Assembly: GCA_903925445.1 (NCBI GenBank)
Contig: CAIYFE010000217.1
Coordinates: 1-10,759 of the forward strand
Length of the DNA: 10,759 nt
DNA from: an uncultured Burkholderiales bacterium
GTDB taxonomy: Bacteria; Pseudomonadota; Gammaproteobacteria; Burkholderiales; Burkholderiaceae_C
Direction: 5' to 3'
The translations under genes and the position numbers were made by a program. This document shows, one piece after another, positions 7,006-10,759 of this stretch (the first letter of the stretch is position 1; each line of letters begins with the position of its first letter). A model generated the notes under the pieces. That model had not been told where the DNA came from. It was given only the letters and a program-made list of their open reading frames with translations, and searched no databases.

Positions 7006-8064
7006 ATGAGCACCTCAGCGCTTGCATCAGGTGCTGCCACGCCAGCCGGTGCTGGCGTGGCTGGCGTACATCCTCGCGATGTGTTGTTGGGCGCACAAGC
7101 GTCTGGCGCAATGCTGCCGGTGTGCGATCACTACAGCGGGGTAGAGGCGCGTATGCGCAAAAGCTTGCAGCTGCAAGCTGAGATGACGCAAGAGTTTGGA
7201 ACCTGCGTCTTTGATGTCACCTTGGATTGCGAAGACGGCGCGCCCGTGGGCGGCGAGGCCGAACATGCGGCGTTGGTCACCGAGTTGGCCTTGGCTGCCG
7301 CTGCGCAGTCGCGTGTGGCTGTGCGTGTGCATCCGGTCGATCATCCAGCGTTTGAAGCCGATGTGGCCTGCATTGCAGGCCGTGCGGGTCAGCGCTTGAC
7401 GCATCTGATGGTGCCCAAAGTCGAGTCTGTGGCCGATGTGGCCTTGGCTGCCCAAGCCTTGGATCGTGTGGGCGCCAACACACTGCCGCTGCATGTGTTG
7501 ATCGAATCTCCCGCCGCTGTGCATCGTGCATTTGACATCGCGGCGCATCCACGGGTGCAGTCGCTGAGCTTTGGCTTGATGGACTTTGTCTCAGCCCATG
7601 CGGGTGCGATTCCGGCCGATGGCATGGGCGCATTGGGTCAATTCACCCATCCTTTGGTGGTGCGCGCCAAGTTGGAAATGGCCAGCGCTTGTCATGCCCA
7701 CGGCAAAGTGCCATCGCATTGCGTGGTGACCGAATTCAGCGACGTCAACGCCATGCGCGCAGCCGCCCTCAAAGCAGCGCGTGAATTTGGCTTTACCCGC
7801 ATGTGGAGCATCCACCCGTCGCAAATTCGTCCGATCTTGGAGGCATTTGCCCCCAACGAGGCCGAAATCGAAACCGCCAGTGCCATCGTGTTGGCTGCGC
7901 TGGCGGCCGATTGGGCGCCCATCAGCCACCAAGGTCAGTTGCATGACCGCGCCAGTTACAGGTTTTTTTGGCAGGTGCTTCAGCGCGCGCACCATACAGG
8001 GCGCACACTACCCGCTGAGGTCAGGATATTCTTTGAGAATCATCAAGGAGTGGCGCATGCGTAA
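7006..8064 (+). CDS. CitE-like lyase of the HpcH/HpaI aldolase family (substrate unknown)
   Basis: A TIM-barrel acyl-CoA lyase or aldolase relative of citrate lyase beta subunit and malyl-CoA, citramalyl-CoA and beta-methylmalyl-CoA lyases. With the ATG at 7006 it has 352 residues. Family landmarks: DCEDG (74-78), Arg107 in VRVHP, VPKVES (136-141), the metal ligands Glu167 (LIESPAAV) and Asp193 (SFGLMDF), and SIHPSQI (268-274), all in the expected order. No citrate lyase alpha (citF) or acyl-carrier (citD) gene is nearby, so true citrate lyase is unlikely; a CoA-thioester lyase or thioesterase acting on malyl- or citramalyl-type compounds is more plausible. An in-frame TTG at 6982 directly after the mdh stop is less likely than ATG, which has AGGA at 6992-6995, about 10 bp upstream. 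The first 20 residues are low-complexity Ala/Gly and overlap a strong hairpin. It lies 24 bp after mdh and overlaps the next gene by 8 bp. Confidence 0.82.
   Translation: MSTSALASGAATPAGAGVAGVHPRDVLLGAQASGAMLPVCDHYSGVEARMRKSLQLQAEMTQEFGTCVFDVTLDCEDGAPVGGEAEHAALVTELALAAAAQSRVAVRVHPVDHPAFEADVACIAGRAGQRLTHLMVPKVESVADVALAAQALDRVGANTLPLHVLIESPAAVHRAFDIAAHPRVQSLSFGLMDFVSAHAGAIPADGMGALGQFTHPLVVRAKLEMASACHAHGKVPSHCVVTEFSDVNAMRAAALKAAREFGFTRMWSIHPSQIRPILEAFAPNEAEIETASAIVLAALAADWAPISHQGQLHDRASYRFFWQVLQRAHHTGRTLPAEVRIFFENHQGVAHA
7036..7061 (+). repeat. Perfect 11-bp stem hairpin at the start of the CitE-like gene
   Basis: GCCACGCCAGC (7036-7046), loop CGGT, GCTGGCGTGGC (7051-7061): an uninterrupted GC-rich stem, encoding residues 11-19 of the protein. 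A third copy of the left arm, CACGCCAGC, sits at 6997-7005 directly between the Shine-Dalgarno and the ATG and could pair with the same right arm. No T-run follows, so it is not an intrinsic terminator. Confidence 0.85.
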
Positions 8065-8602
8065 ATCAATGTCGGTGTTTGTGTTGCTGTGCATGGCTTT
8101 TGGGCAAGTTTGGGCAAGCGATGTTGCCCAACCCCACAAGCTCAAAGTGGCGTACAAGCACAAATCCAGCACCAAAATCAAGCCGCAAGTGCTGGCGCCT
8201 CAGGTGTTGCCACCGGTTGCTGCAGTGCAAGAGCCCCCGATGGAGCCAGCGCGTTTGGTCATATCTGACCAAGTTCACACAGGTCGCATGCCTTGCGAAT
8301 TGGGCAACACCGTGACGGTCACGCCCGACGACAAAAACACGGGTTATTTCTTCGTGCAAATGAAGAACCATACCTTTCACATGAGCCCCGTGCCCACCAC
8401 CACGGGCGCGGTTCGCTTGGAAGACAACCAGGCTGGCGCCCTTTGGATTCAGTTGGCCAACAAATCCATGCTGATGAACACCCAACTTGGCCAACGCATG
8501 GCCGACGAGTGTCAAAGCCCCGCACAGGTTGCAGTTTCTGAAAACATGAAGCTCAACCCCCCGAAGTCCTTGCTCGATGGCCCCGAATTCGCCAAAAAGT
8601 AA
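8057..8602 (+). CDS. Small exported protein with possible MliC/PliC-like C-terminal domain
   Basis: I do not recognise a named gene. The 181-residue product starts with a signal peptide (MRKSMSVFVLLCMAFGQVWA, likely cut after Ala20, VWA-SD), so it is periplasmic or secreted. Residues 21-66 form a Lys/Pro/Ala-rich linker (KHKSSTKIKPQV, APQVLPP). A compact domain follows at about 72-153, bounded by the only two cysteines of the mature chain, Cys80 (GRMPCELGNTVTV) and Cys152 (RMADECQ), probably a disulfide. Its layout - Cys then a TVTV strand, a TTTGAVRLED loop (114-123), Trp130, then strands ending in Cys - resembles the lysozyme-inhibitor fold (MliC/PliC), although the loop Ser and the Lys after Trp expected there are not clearly kept. 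Start ATG is supported by AAGGAG 6 bp upstream and overlaps the CitE-like stop by 8 bp, implying translational coupling; acnB starts 27 bp downstream. Confidence 0.8.
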   Translation: MRKSMSVFVLLCMAFGQVWASDVAQPHKLKVAYKHKSSTKIKPQVLAPQVLPPVAAVQEPPMEPARLVISDQVHTGRMPCELGNTVTVTPDDKNTGYFFVQMKNHTFHMSPVPTTTGAVRLEDNQAGALWIQLANKSMLMNTQLGQRMADECQSPAQVAVSENMKLNPPKSLLDGPEFAKK

Positions 8603-8629
8603 GCCCCCTTTTGATTACAGGAGAAAACA
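8603..8629 (+). other. Short gap before acnB carrying its ribosome-binding site
   Basis: 27 bp containing a short C/T-rich run and AGGAG (8619-8623). There is no room here for an independent promoter; one would have to lie inside the exported-protein gene. Readthrough from mdh or from an internal promoter is the likely source of acnB mRNA. Confidence 0.6.
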
Positions 8630-10759
8630 ATGTTGAAAGCCTACCGTGAACACGTTGCCGAGCGCGCTGCGCTGGGTATCCCCCCTTTGGCGCTTGATGC
8701 CAAGCAAGTGGCGGAATTGATTGAACTCATCAAAAACCCACCCCAAGGTGAAGAAGAATTTTTGCTCGACTTGTTGACCCATCGCGTGCCACCCGGTGTG
8801 GACGATGCGGCCAAAGTCAAAGCGTCTTTCTTGGCGGCTGTGGCCCATGGCGACGTCAAAGTTGCCTTGATCCCCAAAGCCAAAGCAACTCAATTGTTGG
8901 GCACGATGGTTGGCGGCTACAACGTCAAACCCTTGATCGACTTGCTCGACGACGCCGAAGTGGCTGGCGTCGCAGCGGAAGGCTTGAAGAAAACATTGTT
9001 GATGTTCGATGCCTTCCACGATGTGGCCGAAAAATGCAAGGCAGGCAATGCCAAAGCCAAAGAAGTCATGCAAAGCTGGGCCGATGCTGAGTGGTTCACG
9101 ACCCGCCCTGAAGTGCCCAAGTCCATCACCGTGACGGTGTTCAAAGTGCCCGGCGAGACCAACACCGACGATTTGTCGCCCGCACCCGACGCCACCACAC
9201 GTCCTGACATCCCCATGCACTACTTGGCGATGCTCAAAAACACCCGTCCTGACGCGGCTTTCAAGCCCGAAGAAGACGGCAAGCGCGGCCCCATGCAGTT
9301 CATTGAAGACCTCAAGAAAAAAGGTCATTTGGTGGCCTATGTGGGCGACGTGGTGGGTACCGGTTCCAGCCGCAAATCAGCGACCAACAGCGTGATCTGG
9401 GCCACGGGCCAAGACATTCCTTTCGTGCCCAACAAACGTTTTGGCGGTGTGACATTGGGCGGCAAAATTGCGCCTATCTTCTTCAACACCCAAGAAGATT
9501 CAGGCTCTTTGCCCATTGAAGTCGATGTCAGCAAGCTCGAAATGGGCGACGTGATCGACGTCTTGCCCTACGAGGGAAAAGTCACCAAAGCGGGTGCAAC
9601 CGTGGCCGAGTTCAAACTCAAAAGCGATGTGTTGCTCGACGAAGTGCGTGCCGGTGGCCGCATCAACTTGATCATCGGTCGCTCGCTCACAGGCAAAGCC
9701 CGTGAATTTTTGGGTCTGCCTGCATCGACTTTGTTCCGCTTGCCTCAAGCGCCCAAAGATTCGGGCAAGGGCTTTAGTTTGGCGCAAAAAATGGTGGGTC
9801 GCGCTTGCGGACTGCCCGAAGGCAAAGGCGTTCGCCCCGGCACTTATTGCGAACCCAAAATGACCACGGTGGGTTCACAAGACACCACCGGCCCCATGAC
9901 CCGCGACGAGTTGAAAGACTTGGCTTGCTTGGGCTTTAGCGCCGACCTCGTGATGCAATCGTTCTGTCACACCGCTGCTTATCCCAAGCCCGTGGACGTG
10001 AAGATGCACCGCGAATTGCCTGCGTTCATCAGCAACCGTGGTGGCGTGGCACTGCGTCCTGGCGACGGCGTGATTCACTCGTGGCTCAACCGTTTGCTGT
10101 TGCCTGACACCGTGGGTACCGGCGGCGACAGCCACACCCGTTTCCCCATTGGCATTAGCTTCCCTGCCGGTTCTGGCTTGGTGGCATTTGGCGCGGCCAC
10201 GGGCGTGATGCCGTTGGACATGCCTGAGTCGGTGTTGGTGCGTTTCAAAGGCCAAATGCAGCCCGGCGTGACTTTGCGTGACTTGGTGCATGCGATTCCG
10301 CTCTACGCCATCAAGCAAGGCTTGTTGACCGTGGCCAAACAAGGCAAGAAAAACGTGTTTTCGGGTCGCATTCTCGAAATCGAAGGCTTGCCAGATCTCA
10401 AAGTTGAGCAAGCTTTTGAATTGTCGGATGCATCGGCCGAGCGTTCTGCCGCAGGTTGCACGATCAAACTCAACAAAGCCCCTGTGGCGGAGTACCTCAC
10501 GTCTAACGTCGTGCTCATGAAAAACATGATCGCCAATGGCTACGCCGATGCACGCACCTTGGAGCGTCGCATTCAAGCCGTCGAAGCGTGGTTGGCCAAT
10601 CCCCAACTGCTCGAAGCCGACAAAGACGCCGAGTACGCCGCCGTCATCGAGATCGATCTGGCCGACATCAAGGAACCCATCCTGTGCTGCCCGAATGATC
10701 CGGACGATGCCAAGACCCTGTCTGAAGTGGCCGGCACCAAGATCGATGAAGCCTTCATC
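8630..10759 (+). CDS. acnB: Aconitate hydratase B (partial, C-terminus off the right edge)
   Basis: Isomerises citrate to isocitrate through cis-aconitate with a [4Fe-4S] cluster; AcnB is the main TCA aconitase in many proteobacteria and, in apo form, can bind mRNA. 710 codons are present of about 860. AcnB order is visible: the HEAT-like N-terminal domain (1 to about 160, MLKAYREHVAERAALGIPPL), which AcnA lacks; the swivel domain with TNTDDLSPAPDA (178-189) and VGTGSSRKSATNS (242-254); then the catalytic core with GGDSHTRFPIG (Asp500, His502, Arg504). The first cluster ligand is Cys686 in PILCCPNDPDD (E. coli Cys710); the other two, in the GSCMTN block, lie just beyond the window, which stops at KIDEAFI. 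A second cysteine, Cys687, replaces the Ala found in E. coli. AGGAG lies 6 bp before the ATG. The gene follows the exported protein by 27 bp with no visible terminator. Confidence 0.97.
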   Translation, partial: MLKAYREHVAERAALGIPPLALDAKQVAELIELIKNPPQGEEEFLLDLLTHRVPPGVDDAAKVKASFLAAVAHGDVKVALIPKAKATQLLGTMVGGYNVKPLIDLLDDAEVAGVAAEGLKKTLLMFDAFHDVAEKCKAGNAKAKEVMQSWADAEWFTTRPEVPKSITVTVFKVPGETNTDDLSPAPDATTRPDIPMHYLAMLKNTRPDAAFKPEEDGKRGPMQFIEDLKKKGHLVAYVGDVVGTGSSRKSATNSVIWATGQDIPFVPNKRFGGVTLGGKIAPIFFNTQEDSGSLPIEVDVSKLEMGDVIDVLPYEGKVTKAGATVAEFKLKSDVLLDEVRAGGRINLIIGRSLTGKAREFLGLPASTLFRLPQAPKDSGKGFSLAQKMVGRACGLPEGKGVRPGTYCEPKMTTVGSQDTTGPMTRDELKDLACLGFSADLVMQSFCHTAAYPKPVDVKMHRELPAFISNRGGVALRPGDGVIHSWLNRLLLPDTVGTGGDSHTRFPIGISFPAGSGLVAFGAATGVMPLDMPESVLVRFKGQMQPGVTLRDLVHAIPLYAIKQGLLTVAKQGKKNVFSGRILEIEGLPDLKVEQAFELSDASAERSAAGCTIKLNKAPVAEYLTSNVVLMKNMIANGYADARTLERRIQAVEAWLANPQLLEADKDAEYAAVIEIDLADIKEPILCCPNDPDDAKTLSEVAGTKIDEAFI

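Noticed and set aside
7036..7061. Intrinsic terminator after mdh
   Set aside because: The hairpin has no following T-run and lies inside the next coding sequence.
7781..8056. Upstream in-frame ATG extending the exported protein to 273 residues
   Set aside because: The extension lies out of frame inside the CitE-like gene; the ATG at 8057 has AAGGAG 6 bp upstream and begins a proper signal peptide.
7006..8064. Citrate lyase beta subunit (citE) as a firm name
   Set aside because: No citD, citF, citC or citX neighbours, and an aerobic TCA setting; only the fold and family are supported.
8087..8095. Lipoprotein signal at Cys12 of the exported protein
   Set aside because: The residues before Cys12 are V-L-L, not a lipobox with Gly, Ala or Ser at -1, and the hydrophobic stretch before it is too short; a standard signal peptide cut after Ala20 fits better.
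8615..9328. Minus-strand open frame (237 codons) opposite acnB
   Set aside because: Antisense to the conserved acnB N-terminal and swivel domains; shadow frame.
9875..10606. Minus-strand open frame (243 codons) opposite acnB
   Set aside because: Antisense to the aconitase catalytic core, with the same His/Gln/Phe-rich shadow composition.

Overview
The window is a compact tricarboxylic-acid-cycle locus from a beta-proteobacterium, most likely order Burkholderiales, family Comamonadaceae (Limnohabitans / Rhodoferax / Polaromonas type). This assignment rests on gene order (gltA-sdhE-sdhB-sdhA-sdhD-sdhC, a GntR regulator, then divergent mdh, a CitE-like gene and acnB), on protein character, and on a moderate GC content with frequent TTG leucine and CAA glutamine codons. 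It is an inference; no rRNA or other marker is present.

Layout. Positions 1-4948 hold a minus-strand operon read right to left: sdhC, sdhD, sdhA, sdhB, sdhE, gltA. The gaps are 3-42 bp, most starts have a Shine-Dalgarno sequence, and gltA runs off the left edge. Positions 5038-5850 hold a minus-strand GntR/HutC-type regulator with a UTRA effector domain, 89 bp upstream of sdhC. Positions 5851-5994 are the only sizeable non-coding stretch (144 bp), a divergent control region rich in palindromes and repeats. Positions 5995-10759 hold a plus-strand series: mdh, a CitE-like HpcH/HpaI-family lyase, a small exported protein overlapping it by 8 bp, and acnB, which runs off the right edge.

How it works together. 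Citrate synthase, aconitase B, succinate dehydrogenase (four subunits plus the FAD-insertion factor SdhE) and malate dehydrogenase are all encoded here in two divergent units. The regulator lies between them, so the simplest reading is that it controls one or both units in response to a metabolite bound by its UTRA domain. A core sequence in front of mdh (TCTTCTATAAG, over the candidate -10) recurs with 9 of 11 matches in front of sdhC (TCTGCTATGAG), which makes a shared operator plausible.

What stands out. Nothing in the window is a mobile, defence or CRISPR system, and the core genes look intact and ordinary. The less explained parts are the exported protein between the CitE-like gene and acnB, which resembles the MliC/PliC lysozyme-inhibitor layout; the CitE-like lyase of unknown substrate; a perfect hairpin just inside the CitE-like gene whose arm is repeated over its start site; and the repeat architecture of the gntR-mdh control region.
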